DNA from: Candidatus Nanopelagicaceae bacterium
Lineage (GTDB): Bacteria; Actinomycetota; Actinomycetes; Nanopelagicales; Nanopelagicaceae
Length of the DNA stretch: 21,377 nucleotides
NCBI GenBank assembly: GCA_023262125.1
Contig: JALRDT010000051.1
Span: 1-21,377 of the forward strand
Direction: 5' to 3'
Shown here in pieces: positions 1 to 7,013 of the stretch. Within the stretch, counting starts at the first letter, position 1, and each line of letters starts with the position of its first letter. The translations under genes were made by a program, and so were the position numbers. Under the pieces are notes generated by a model. The model had not been told where the DNA came from. It did no database searches and saw only the letters and a list, made by a program, of their open reading frames with translations.

Positions 1-1
1 A

Positions 2-43
2 AATCGCCTTATCGAACTTCAAATGGAAGGAGCAGTTGGTTAA
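2..43 (+). CDS. sufB: SufB C-terminus (partial, 5' end outside window)
   Basis: Only the last 13 codons are present. The frame from base 2 reads NRLIELQMEGAVG and then TAA at 41-43, a typical C-terminal end of SufB, the core scaffold protein of the SufBCD iron-sulfur assembly complex. The stop shares its final A with the ATG of sufD (TAATG), so the two are translationally linked. The identification rests on this short tail plus the sufD and sufC genes that follow. The catalytic part of the protein lies outside the window and cannot be judged. Confidence 0.8.
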   Translation, partial: NRLIELQMEGAVG

Positions 44-1107
44 TGTTAAATACCAACATTATTCACACTCCAACTGGCCGCGAAGAAGCATGGCGTTTTA
101 CTCCGCTTGCTAAGTTAAAAGGTTTGCACGACGGAACCGCGGTAATCGGACAGGCTCATTCGCTCGTTTCTAAGCAACTTCCTGCCGGAGCAACATTCAA
201 CCGAGTCGCGTCATCAAACCATGCCACAAATAGTGATGATGCAATTGTGCAACGTGTAGTTGGAGATTCAACTATTGCCCAGCTGACAATCGATGGCGAA
301 ATCACCGACCCAATCATCATCGGTCGAACTGCGATTAAAGATGCTGAGTATTCAAGAGTGCAGGTTTTAGTTAAGAAATTCGCTAAAGCCACATTGATTT
401 TTGAAAATACCGGCAATTCTTTAATAGCTGAAGATATAGAGATTGTGTTAGAACCAGGATCAAATCTAACTTTTGTAACATTGCAAGAGTTCGATGCAGA
501 TGCGGTTTACGCAGCGCGCCACCACGCAATTGTTGATAAAGATGCCACATTTAAATCAATTACGGTAACCATAGGTGGTTCTCTGGTTCGAATTCTTCCA
601 ACCGTGGAATTTAAGGCGCCGGGTGGGGATGTTGATTTACAAGGTGTCTATTTCGCATCGGCTGGTCAGCATCTCGAACATCGCTTGCATGTCGACCACT
701 TAGTTCCAAATGCTAAATCTCGCGTCAATTACAAGGGAGTTTTGGCAGGGGATTCAGCACGCACTGTTTGGTTTGGCGATGTCTTTATTCGTGCTGCCGC
801 AGAAGGAACCGATACTTACGAGCTAAATCGTAATTTGCTATTAACTGATGGCGCTCGTGCAGATTCAGTACCAAACCTTGAAATCGAAACTGGCGAAATT
901 GTAGGAGCAGGACATGCATCTACAACCGGCAGATTTGATGATGAGCAGCTCTTCTATTTAATGTCACGTGGAATAAATATTGATGATGCGCGACGTTTGG
1001 TGGTTCGCGGTTTCTTCAATGAAATCATCGGCCAAATTAACAATGAAGAGATTGAAGAGCGCCTCATGAACCACATTGATGGCGAACTTGAAAAGGTAGG
1101 CAAGTAA
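43..1107 (+). CDS. sufD: SufD, Fe-S cluster assembly scaffold subunit
   Basis: The 354-residue product belongs to the SufB/SufD family, whose members form the SufBC2D complex in the cytosol that builds and transfers [Fe-S] clusters. The C-terminal third is the recognisable part. A beta-helix stretch (about residues 215-290) ends in PNLEIETGEIVGAGHAST, and a helical tail runs DDEQLFYLMSRGI...VVRGFFNEIIGQI. His291 in GHAS aligns by context with the conserved SufD histidine implicated in cluster formation; that assignment is from family knowledge. SufD rather than SufB is chosen from position, length (SufB is usually about 470 residues) and the SufB tail immediately upstream. The ATG overlaps the sufB stop and the TAA overlaps the next ATG, which argues for one polycistronic mRNA. 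Confidence 0.95.
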   Translation: MLNTNIIHTPTGREEAWRFTPLAKLKGLHDGTAVIGQAHSLVSKQLPAGATFNRVASSNHATNSDDAIVQRVVGDSTIAQLTIDGEITDPIIIGRTAIKDAEYSRVQVLVKKFAKATLIFENTGNSLIAEDIEIVLEPGSNLTFVTLQEFDADAVYAARHHAIVDKDATFKSITVTIGGSLVRILPTVEFKAPGGDVDLQGVYFASAGQHLEHRLHVDHLVPNAKSRVNYKGVLAGDSARTVWFGDVFIRAAAEGTDTYELNRNLLLTDGARADSVPNLEIETGEIVGAGHASTTGRFDDEQLFYLMSRGINIDDARRLVVRGFFNEIIGQINNEEIEERLMNHIDGELEKVGK

Positions 1108-1406
1108 TGCCAGATCTACTTTTTGATTCAATAGTCGAAGGCAAGCCGGTCAAGCTGACAAAGAATGGTAAAGAGCTCTGTGTTGCCCGAGTTGGTAATG
1201 AAGTCTTTGCAATCGAAGATAATTGCAGCCATCAAGATGCAGCGCTCTCAGAAGGCGAACAGAATGGCTACAAAATCGAATGTTGGTTGCATGCAGCTGA
1301 ATTCGATTTACGCACTGGCGCAGCGCTCTGCCCACCAGCTACACAAGCAGTAAAAACTTATCCAGTTTCAATTGATGGCAAAAACGTCATAGTAGAAGTT
1401 CTATAG
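1107..1406 (+). CDS. Rieske-type [2Fe-2S] ferredoxin of the SUF operon
   Basis: The small 99-residue protein carries both halves of a Rieske cluster motif, C40-S-H42 and C59-W-L-H62, which bind a [2Fe-2S] cluster through two Cys and two His. It looks like the small soluble Rieske ferredoxins related to the NirD/dioxygenase ferredoxin group; there is no signal peptide or membrane segment. It lies between sufD and sufC, as in many actinobacterial suf operons, and its start overlaps the sufD stop by one base. A role as an electron donor in cluster assembly or as a client carrier is inferred from position and is not demonstrated by the sequence. Confidence 0.9.
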   Translation: MPDLLFDSIVEGKPVKLTKNGKELCVARVGNEVFAIEDNCSHQDAALSEGEQNGYKIECWLHAAEFDLRTGAALCPPATQAVKTYPVSIDGKNVIVEVL

Positions 1407-1425
1407 GGTTATAAGGAGAGAAAAG

Positions 1426-2178
1426 ATGAGTAAATTAGAAATCCGCGGTCTACAAGTAGTTGTAAATACCGAAAACGGCCCTAAAGAAATTTTGAAGGGC
1501 GTAGATTTAACAGTTAATTCAGGCGAGACTCATGCAATCATGGGTCCAAATGGTTCTGGAAAATCAACACTTGCATACTCAATTGCAGGTCATCCAAAGT
1601 ATGAAATCACTGGCGGAACTGTTCATTTAGATGGCCAAGATATTCTTGAAATGAGCGTTGATGAACGCGCAAAGGCTGGGCTCTTCCTTGCGATGCAATA
1701 TCCAGTAGAGGTGCCAGGCGTTTCTGTATCAAATTTCTTGCGAACTGCAGCAACAGCACTTCGCGGTGAAGCTCCAAATCTACGTAAATGGGTTGGCGAA
1801 GTTAAAGATGCAATGGCAGCGCTTAAAATGGATCCTGCCTTCGCTGAGCGCAGCGTTAACGAAGGTTTCTCTGGCGGTGAAAAGAAACGCCATGAAATCA
1901 TGCAGCTTGAATTACTAAAACCACGAATCGCGATTCTAGATGAAACTGATTCTGGTTTAGATGTCGATGCGCTAAAGGTTGTCTCCGAAGGAGTAAATCG
2001 TGCAAAGGCAAATAACGATTTAGGTGTATTGCTAATTACTCACTACACCCGCATCCTTCGCTACATTAAACCTGACTTCGTACACGTATTTGCAAATGGT
2101 CGAATCGTTGAAGAAGGTGGCCCAGAGCTAGCTGAGAAGCTGGAAGAACAGGGTTACGCGGAGTACGCATCAAAGTAA
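1426..2178 (+). CDS. sufC: SufC, ATPase of the SufBCD complex
   Basis: This is a 250-residue ABC-type ATPase without membrane segments, the soluble ATPase that drives conformational change in SufBCD. Visible motifs are Walker A GPNGSGKST (40-48), the signature SGGEKKR (149-155), Walker B ending ILDETDSGLD with Asp172 and Glu173, and the H-loop His206 in ITHYTR. The ETDSGLD form after Walker B is characteristic of SufC and separates it from transporter ATPases. The AAGGAG ribosome binding site at 1413-1418 lies 7 nt before the ATG, the only clear gap with its own Shine-Dalgarno in the first part of the operon. The stop overlaps sufS. Confidence 0.97.
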   Translation: MSKLEIRGLQVVVNTENGPKEILKGVDLTVNSGETHAIMGPNGSGKSTLAYSIAGHPKYEITGGTVHLDGQDILEMSVDERAKAGLFLAMQYPVEVPGVSVSNFLRTAATALRGEAPNLRKWVGEVKDAMAALKMDPAFAERSVNEGFSGGEKKRHEIMQLELLKPRIAILDETDSGLDVDALKVVSEGVNRAKANNDLGVLLITHYTRILRYIKPDFVHVFANGRIVEEGGPELAEKLEEQGYAEYASK

Positions 2179-3398
2179 TGCTTGATGTATCCGCCATCAA
2201 GAAGGACTTTCCGATCTTTGATCGAACAGTTCGTGATGGCCAACGCCTGATTTATCTTGATAGCGGAGCAACTTCTCAAAAACCAAATTCAGTTATTGAT
2301 GCCGAAAGTAATTTTTACAGATTTAATAATGCAGCCGTTCATCGTGGCGCCCATCAATTAGCAGAAGAGGCAACTGAGAATTTTGAGAATGCTCGTTCAA
2401 TAGTTGCAGAATTCATAGGCGCTAAGAGTGATGAAATTGTCTTCACTAAAAGCGCAACCGAATCAATAAATTTAGTTGCTTATGCGCTCACTGAAAAGAT
2501 CAAACCAGGTGATCGAATCGTGGTCTCGGAAATGGAACATCATGCCAATTTGGTTCCTTGGCAACAGTTGGCAAAACGCACCGGGGCAGAGTTAGCTTGG
2601 TTTGAAGTAACTCCAGAAGGTCGTCTAGATTTAAGTAATATCGAAAAAGTCATTACTTCAAATACCGCAATAGTTGCAATAACACATCAGTCAAATGTTT
2701 TAGGAACGATCAATCCACTTGAGCAGATCGTAAAACGTGCAGAAGCAGTTGGAGCTGAAGTTTTATTAGATGCCTGCCAATCGGTTCCGCATATGTCAGT
2801 TGATGTTCGCAAACTTGGCGTAGATTATTTAGCCTTTTCAGGACATAAGGCGCTTGGCCCTACTGGAGTTGGAGTTCTATGGGGCAGAAATCTGGAATCT
2901 TTCCCGCCATTTCTCTTTGGTGGATCCATGATTGAAAATGTAACAATGACCGATGCAACTTGGGCACCAGCACCTAAAAAGTTTGAAGCAGGCGTTCCAA
3001 ACATGGCACAAGCCATTGGGCTTGGTGCTGCATTAAATTACCTTTCAAAAGTCGGATTGAATTCAATTCACGAACACGAAATCTATTTAACGAAAGCGCT
3101 AATCGCAGGACTTGGCGATATCAATGGCATTAATATCTTTGGGCCTAAAGAGATAGATTTAAGAGGCGGGGTAGTTTCTTTTACCCTCGATGGAATTCAT
3201 CCACATGATTTAGGCCAGTTTTTAGATTCAAAAGGAATTGCAGTTCGAACCGGACATCACTGTGCATGGCCATTGGCAAGAAAGTTTAAGGTCCAAGCCA
3301 CAACTCGAGCTTCTCTTTATTTATACAACGATTTATCAGATATTGATGCTTTGTTATCTGGAATCCATGATGCAAAGAAATTCTTTTTGGAGAGATAA
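2178..3398 (+). CDS. sufS: SufS, cysteine desulfurase (type II)
   Basis: The 406-residue PLP enzyme removes sulfur from cysteine, giving alanine and a persulfide that is passed to SufU. The PLP lysine is K224 in SGHKALGPTGVG, and the PLP-contacting histidine is in the EMEHHANLVPW segment. The persulfide-forming cysteine is C362 in RTGHHCAWP, the compact RxGHHCA form of type II (SufS/CsdA) enzymes rather than the longer IscS loop. Length fits the family. The start overlaps the sufC stop and the stop overlaps the sufU start, so expression is tightly coupled. SufU as its sulfur acceptor is known for Gram-positive systems and agrees with the adjacency here. Confidence 0.97.
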   Translation: MLDVSAIKKDFPIFDRTVRDGQRLIYLDSGATSQKPNSVIDAESNFYRFNNAAVHRGAHQLAEEATENFENARSIVAEFIGAKSDEIVFTKSATESINLVAYALTEKIKPGDRIVVSEMEHHANLVPWQQLAKRTGAELAWFEVTPEGRLDLSNIEKVITSNTAIVAITHQSNVLGTINPLEQIVKRAEAVGAEVLLDACQSVPHMSVDVRKLGVDYLAFSGHKALGPTGVGVLWGRNLESFPPFLFGGSMIENVTMTDATWAPAPKKFEAGVPNMAQAIGLGAALNYLSKVGLNSIHEHEIYLTKALIAGLGDINGINIFGPKEIDLRGGVVSFTLDGIHPHDLGQFLDSKGIAVRTGHHCAWPLARKFKVQATTRASLYLYNDLSDIDALLSGIHDAKKFFLER

Positions 3399-3832
3399 TG
3401 GAATTGAATTCTCTCTATCAAGAGGTCATTTTGGATCACTACAAAAGACCTCATCACAAAGGTTTAATACCTGGTGATATTCAAGTTCATCACATCAATC
3501 CAAGTTGTGGCGATGAAGTTACCCTCTCCTTAAAAATTAAAGATAATAAAGTTGCTGAAATCACTTGGGATGGAGTTGGTTGCTCCATTTCGCAGGCAAG
3601 CGTTTCCATAATGAGTGATTTATTGATTAACAAAAGTATTAATGAAGCTGCGAATATCTTGGATTCCTTTGTGAGCATGATGCAGAGCAAAGGCGCGGAT
3701 CCAGGAGATGAAAACACACTAGAAGATGGCGTAGCGCTGTCTGGAGTCTCAAAGTATCCAGCTCGTATAAAATGTGCACTTCTGGGTTGGATGGCATATA
3801 AAGATGCAGTAACTCAAGTAGGGGAGAGATAA
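3398..3832 (+). CDS. sufU: SufU, zinc-dependent sulfurtransferase
   Basis: This 144-residue IscU/SufU-fold protein accepts sulfur from SufS. The expected zinc ligands are all present: C37 and D39 in NPSCGDEV, C62 in GVGCSISQAS, and C126 in IKCALLGW. The insert between the second and third cysteines (about residues 80-110) is the feature that separates SufU from IscU. No ligand is missing, so the protein should be functional. Its ATG overlaps the sufS stop and its TAA abuts the next ATG directly, placing it in the middle of one operon. Confidence 0.95.
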   Translation: MELNSLYQEVILDHYKRPHHKGLIPGDIQVHHINPSCGDEVTLSLKIKDNKVAEITWDGVGCSISQASVSIMSDLLINKSINEAANILDSFVSMMQSKGADPGDENTLEDGVALSGVSKYPARIKCALLGWMAYKDAVTQVGER

Positions 3833-4144
3833 ATGTCTGCAAAAGTTGATGATGTAACTGAGGCAATGAAAGATGTGGTTGATCCCGAACTAGGTATCAA
3901 TGTCGTAGATCTTGGTTTGATTTATGACATCATGGTTGACGATAACAACATTGCGGTTCTTAACATGACATTGACTTCTGCTGCATGTCCACTTCAAGAT
4001 GTCATAGAAGATCAGACCAGGGCAGCGCTAGCTGGCATAACTGATGATGTAAAAATCAATTGGGTCTGGATGCCACCTTGGGGACCAGACAAGATCTCTG
4101 ATGATGGTCGCGATCAACTTCGTGCGCTCGGATTTACTGTTTAA
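3833..4144 (+). CDS. sufT: SufT-like MIP18/DUF59 Fe-S assembly factor
   Basis: The 103-residue protein is of the MIP18 (DUF59) family, which helps maturation of Fe-S proteins. The hallmark N-terminal motif DPELGINVVDLGLIYDI is at 17-33, and the conserved cysteine is C52 in TSAACPLQD. It ends with a short tail (WMPPWGPDKISDDGRDQLRALGF) typical of the actinobacterial SufT version. It is the last gene of the suf operon and begins on the base after the sufU stop. PaaD, a phenylacetate pathway member of the same family, is an alternative, but the context makes SufT far more likely. No clear terminator follows it. Confidence 0.92.
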   Translation: MSAKVDDVTEAMKDVVDPELGINVVDLGLIYDIMVDDNNIAVLNMTLTSAACPLQDVIEDQTRAALAGITDDVKINWVWMPPWGPDKISDDGRDQLRALGFTV

Positions 4145-4151
4145 TTTCGGT

Positions 4152-4157
4152 TAATCT
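4152..4157 (+). promoter_or_regulatory. -10 box of a likely leaderless promoter for the ABC exporter
   Basis: TAATCT fits TAnnnT and ends 6 nt before the ATG at 4164, so transcription would begin at or next to the start codon. No Shine-Dalgarno precedes the ATG. No good -35 box is visible at 16-18 bp. The call rests on position and on the same pattern at other genes in this window. Confidence 0.45.
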
Positions 4158-4163
4158 ACTTTT

Positions 4164-6032
4164 ATGTCAATGCATGCTGGCTGGATGGCCCTGCGCACGC
4201 TTTCAAGCGATCAATCAGTAAAACATGCAAAATTAAAACCAGACACTTTAAAGAGAATTATTAAATACGCTAGGCCGTACCAAAGTAAATTCCTGCTCTT
4301 TTTTATCGCTTTAGTTCTTGACTCAGTTTTAACTGTAGCTACGCCATTATTACTCAAACGTTTAATTGATGAGGGCGTGATTCCAAAGAATAGCGCCCTA
4401 GTTACGCAATTAGCTCTTTTAGTTGGTTTTATTGCTATTGCATATGCCGCAGTAAATATCTTTATTAGATGGTATTCGGCAATTATTGGTGAAGGCTTGA
4501 TTTATGACTTGCGTAGTCAAGTCTTTCAACATGTTCAATCTCAATCGATTGCCTTTTTTACTCGAACCCAAACAGGCGCATTAATTACCAGAATTAATTC
4601 AGATGTACTTGGAGCCCAACGAGCTTTTACTGCAACTTTTTCGGGAGTAATTAGTAATGTGATTACTTTGATTTTAGTCATCGGTGCAATGATCAGCTTA
4701 AGTTGGCAAATCACCCTTTTATCTTTGGTATTACTACCAATTTTTTTGATTCCTACGAAATATGTGGGGCGGCGCCTAGCTGAATATACCCAACAGTCAT
4801 ATGAGCTAAATGCTGAAATGGCTAGCACCATGACTGAGCGATTTAATGTTTCAGGTGCGCTACTCGTAAAACTTTACGGAAATCCAATTAAAGAGGCTAA
4901 GAACTTCCGCGGTAAAGCCAGAAAAGTTGCAGACATTGGAATTAACATGGCGATGCTTAATACATTCTTCTTTGTCGCATTGATTTCAGTGGCTTCAATT
5001 GCTACAGCTTTTGCATATGGAGTAGGTGGCCATTTCGCCATTGCCGGCACTATGACCGTTGGAAGTTTGATTGCGATTACCACTTTGCTTGCCAGGCTTT
5101 ATGGTCCACTTACCGCGCTTGGTACGGTCCGTGTTGATGTTATGGGCGCGCTAGTCTCATTTGAAAGAGTTTTTGAAGTATTGGATTTGCAACCAATGGT
5201 TAAAGATAAACCCGATGCGACTAATCTGGATGCCCAAAATCCAAAGATTGAATTCAAGAATGTTAAATTTGCATATCCAACTGCATCCGAAATCTCATTA
5301 GCCTCGCTTGAATCAGCTGCTAAACCTGAGACGATTGAAAGTGGCGAAATTTTAAAAGGAATTTCATTCACAGTAGAGCCAGGTACTTTGACTGCATTAG
5401 TAGGTTCATCTGGCGCGGGCAAGACCACTATTAGCGCACTACTACCTAGACTTTATGATGTTACCGAAGGTGCTATTGAAATAAACGGATCTGACATTAG
5501 AGATATCAGCGGGGAATCTCTGCGAAATTCCATAGGTGTCGTGATGCAAGATTCACATCTTTTCCATGACACTATTATTGAAAATTTAAGATATGCAAAA
5601 GCTGAAGCAACAATCGAAGAAATGGAAGCTGCTTGCAAAGCGGCACAGATTTGGGAGTTGATTGAATCGCTTCCTAATGGGCTAGAAACTATGGTCGGAG
5701 AACGTGGCCATCGCTTATCTGGTGGTGAAAAACAACGAATAGCAATTGCTCGTTTACTTCTAAAGGCGCCAAGTATCGTAATTCTTGATGAAGCTACGGC
5801 ACATTTAGATTCTGAAAATGAATCGCTAGTGCAAGCTGCTCTCAAGGAAGCGCTAAAGGGTCGAACAAGCATTGTGATTGCACATCGTTTAAGTACCATC
5901 AAAGAGGCTGATCAAATCTTGGTACTAAATAATGGAATTATCGAAGAGCGCGGTACCCATGAAGAATTGGTAGAAAAAGGCGGGCTTTATAGCGAGCTTT
6001 ACTTGCGTCAGGATTTATCTTCTACGAATTAA
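4164..6032 (+). CDS. ABC exporter, fused membrane and ATPase half-transporter
   Basis: The 622-residue protein has an N-terminal membrane domain with about six hydrophobic helices (roughly residues 40-330), then a nucleotide-binding domain. Motifs are Walker A GSSGAGKT (414-421, Lys420), signature LSGGEKQR (518-525), Walker B with Asp542 and catalytic Glu543 in ILDEATAHLD, and H-loop His574. The layout is that of MsbA/BmrA-type exporters acting as dimers. Substrate cannot be told from the sequence. Between the A-loop tyrosine Y371 and the strand starting near L397 lies a longer, acidic and serine-rich linker (SEISLASLESAAKPETIESG) than most exporters carry. The ATG at 4164 is chosen because a -10 box sits 6 nt upstream; ATGs at 4170 and 4185 are alternatives. 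The 3' end overlaps the convergent SURF1 gene by 18 bp. Confidence 0.9.
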   Translation: MSMHAGWMALRTLSSDQSVKHAKLKPDTLKRIIKYARPYQSKFLLFFIALVLDSVLTVATPLLLKRLIDEGVIPKNSALVTQLALLVGFIAIAYAAVNIFIRWYSAIIGEGLIYDLRSQVFQHVQSQSIAFFTRTQTGALITRINSDVLGAQRAFTATFSGVISNVITLILVIGAMISLSWQITLLSLVLLPIFLIPTKYVGRRLAEYTQQSYELNAEMASTMTERFNVSGALLVKLYGNPIKEAKNFRGKARKVADIGINMAMLNTFFFVALISVASIATAFAYGVGGHFAIAGTMTVGSLIAITTLLARLYGPLTALGTVRVDVMGALVSFERVFEVLDLQPMVKDKPDATNLDAQNPKIEFKNVKFAYPTASEISLASLESAAKPETIESGEILKGISFTVEPGTLTALVGSSGAGKTTISALLPRLYDVTEGAIEINGSDIRDISGESLRNSIGVVMQDSHLFHDTIIENLRYAKAEATIEEMEAACKAAQIWELIESLPNGLETMVGERGHRLSGGEKQRIAIARLLLKAPSIVILDEATAHLDSENESLVQAALKEALKGRTSIVIAHRLSTIKEADQILVLNNGIIEERGTHEELVEKGGLYSELYLRQDLSSTN

Positions 6033-6773
6033 AATTCGTGCATAAATAATCAAGCCTGCAAAGAATATCCACTGAAGAGCATATGCCATATGTGGACCAT
6101 CAGACAGTTCTGGTAACTCTGCCGGAGTATCTGGTGTAATTCCATCACCGCTAATTAAATCTATATAAAAATCCTCTGTGTCAACTTTTGACTTAAGATT
6201 CCAACTGCTTATTAAATTTCCGCCTGCAGGTAATGCAAAAAATGATCCACGGGGAAGAGATGAATCCAAACGAACTCTTCCAATAAGTTCTATCTCTTCG
6301 GCAGGAGTTGGAGGCAACTTCGGCCGTTCTAATGCAGTCTCTCCAGCCTTTACCCAACCCCGATCAATCCAAAATTGCTTACCTTGACTCTGGAATAGAG
6401 TTAAATATTGGTAGCCGTATTTACCTTCGGAGTTATAGCGATTACGAAGTAGTACTTCTTTCTCTTTTATAAAAAATCCTGTTATTTTTACAGTTCGCCA
6501 TTCAAACTCTTTTAATTTAGAAGAGTTGCGGAGATCTTCCAATGCAATTGGCGGCAATGAGGTATTTGCTTCGATTTCAAAATTCTTGGCATGTCTTGCA
6601 ACGCCTCTTTCATATTGCCAATTAGCTGCTACTAAGCAGAGTGCAACTAGGGAGAGCGCCAATATTGTTTTAAGAAAAGCCCAAGGCTCTCTACTTGCCT
6701 TAGAACTCAATTTGTTTTTGATTTTCAAATCTTTCAGAGGGCTTAAATGATTGTGATTGACCGGCGTTTGCAA
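6015..6773 (-). CDS. SURF1-family cytochrome oxidase assembly protein
   Basis: The product, up to 252 residues, has a membrane helix near residues 31-50 (FLKTILALSLVALCLVAANW), directly followed by the SURF1-type WQYERG. A soluble domain with KEVLLRNRYN and the FWIDRGWV segment comes next, then a second membrane helix at the C-terminus starting HMAYALQWIFFAGL. Two helices flanking an extracytoplasmic domain is the SURF1 topology; family members help insert heme a into aa3-type cytochrome c oxidase. The start is uncertain. The longest frame opens with TTG at 6773 directly after an in-frame stop (6776-6774), overlaps DUF3099 by 74 nt, and has no clear ribosome binding site. TTG codons at 6728 and 6710 would also keep the first helix. 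The 3' end overlaps the ABC exporter gene. Confidence 0.88.
   Translation of the reverse strand: MQTPVNHNHLSPLKDLKIKNKLSSKASREPWAFLKTILALSLVALCLVAANWQYERGVARHAKNFEIEANTSLPPIALEDLRNSSKLKEFEWRTVKITGFFIKEKEVLLRNRYNSEGKYGYQYLTLFQSQGKQFWIDRGWVKAGETALERPKLPPTPAEEIELIGRVRLDSSLPRGSFFALPAGGNLISSWNLKSKVDTEDFYIDLISGDGITPDTPAELPELSDGPHMAYALQWIFFAGLIIYARILIRRR
6024..6039. terminator. hairpin at the convergent gene ends (weak terminator candidate)
   Basis: ACGAATTAAAATTCGT is a perfect 7-bp inverted repeat around AA. It lies where the exporter and SURF1 genes converge and overlap, so it could end transcripts from both sides. Neither side has a run of T, so an intrinsic terminator is only weakly supported, and the bases also encode the protein ends. 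Confidence 0.25.
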
Positions 6774-6966
6774 TTACCACTGCAAAGTAGGGAAGCAGAA
6801 CTGCTCCCGCAATTAGAAACCAGCGGTAAGGAGATGGTGCAAGTACTGCACCAATAAAGCATGCGGTGCGAATTGACATTGAAATTAAATATTTTTTCAT
6901 GCGCCCAGGAATCTCCTCACTATGCGCATATTTCGCGCTAGATATTGAGATTGGCTTCTCGCTCAC
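6700..6966 (-). CDS. DUF3099 family small membrane protein
   Basis: The 88-residue protein matches the layout of the actinobacterial DUF3099 family as I know it. It has a charged N-terminus with the segment GRMKKYLISMSIRTACFIGAVL forming the first membrane helix, a short turn (APSPYRW), a second helix (FLIAGAVLLPYFAVVIANAG) and a polar tail. Function is unknown. The start is GTG at 6966, preceded on the minus strand by TATTCT with 6 nt in between, so the message is probably leaderless; there is no Shine-Dalgarno. It is transcribed divergently from fabG and overlaps the downstream SURF1 frame, suggesting co-transcription with SURF1. Confidence 0.82.
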   Translation of the reverse strand: MSEKPISISSAKYAHSEEIPGRMKKYLISMSIRTACFIGAVLAPSPYRWFLIAGAVLLPYFAVVIANAGQSQSFKPSERFENQKQIEF

Positions 6967-6972
6967 TCGCTA

Positions 6973-6978
6973 AGAATA
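6973..6978 (-). promoter_or_regulatory. -10 box of a likely leaderless promoter for the DUF3099 gene
   Basis: On the minus strand TATTCT is followed by TAGCGA and then the GTG start at 6966, placing the probable transcription start on the start codon. A -35 region would fall near 6996-7002, inside the palindrome that also covers the fabG -10 box, so the two promoters may share a control site. Confidence 0.45.
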
Positions 6979-6990
6979 AGACTTACGCAT

Positions 6991-7010
6991 GGGTAATTGG
7001 TAAGTTACCC
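6991..7010. promoter_or_regulatory. palindrome in the DUF3099/fabG divergent promoter region
   Basis: The 20-bp element GGGTAATTGGTAAGTTACCC has outer arms GGGTAA and TTACCC separated by 8 bp, and an inner perfect arm pair GGTAA-G-TTACC at 6999-7009. It covers the fabG -10 box (TAAGTT, 7001-7006) and the expected -35 region of the divergent gene. It has the size and symmetry of a dimeric repressor operator. Which protein binds, if any, cannot be read from the sequence. Confidence 0.4.
7001..7006 (+). promoter_or_regulatory. -10 box of a likely leaderless promoter for fabG
   Basis: TAAGTT (TAnnnT) ends 7 nt before the GTG start codon at 7014, and no Shine-Dalgarno is present. No convincing -35 box is seen. 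It lies inside the palindrome at 6991-7010. Confidence 0.4.
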
Positions 7011-7013
7011 CTC

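Noticed and set aside
3238..3477. 79-residue plus-strand frame across the sufS/sufU junction
   Set aside because: It is out of frame with two well-supported genes and shows no independent features.
5453..5902. 149-residue minus-strand frame inside the ABC exporter
   Set aside because: It lies opposite the conserved ATPase domain, is rich in Ser, Arg and Ile as expected from the reverse reading of these codons, and has no recognisable motif or ribosome binding site.
6945..7013. N-terminal extension of FabG by 23 residues to an upstream start
   Set aside because: The extra residues do not resemble FabG, they run through the divergent promoter region and the start of DUF3099, and the GTG at 7014 directly precedes the family's usual beginning.
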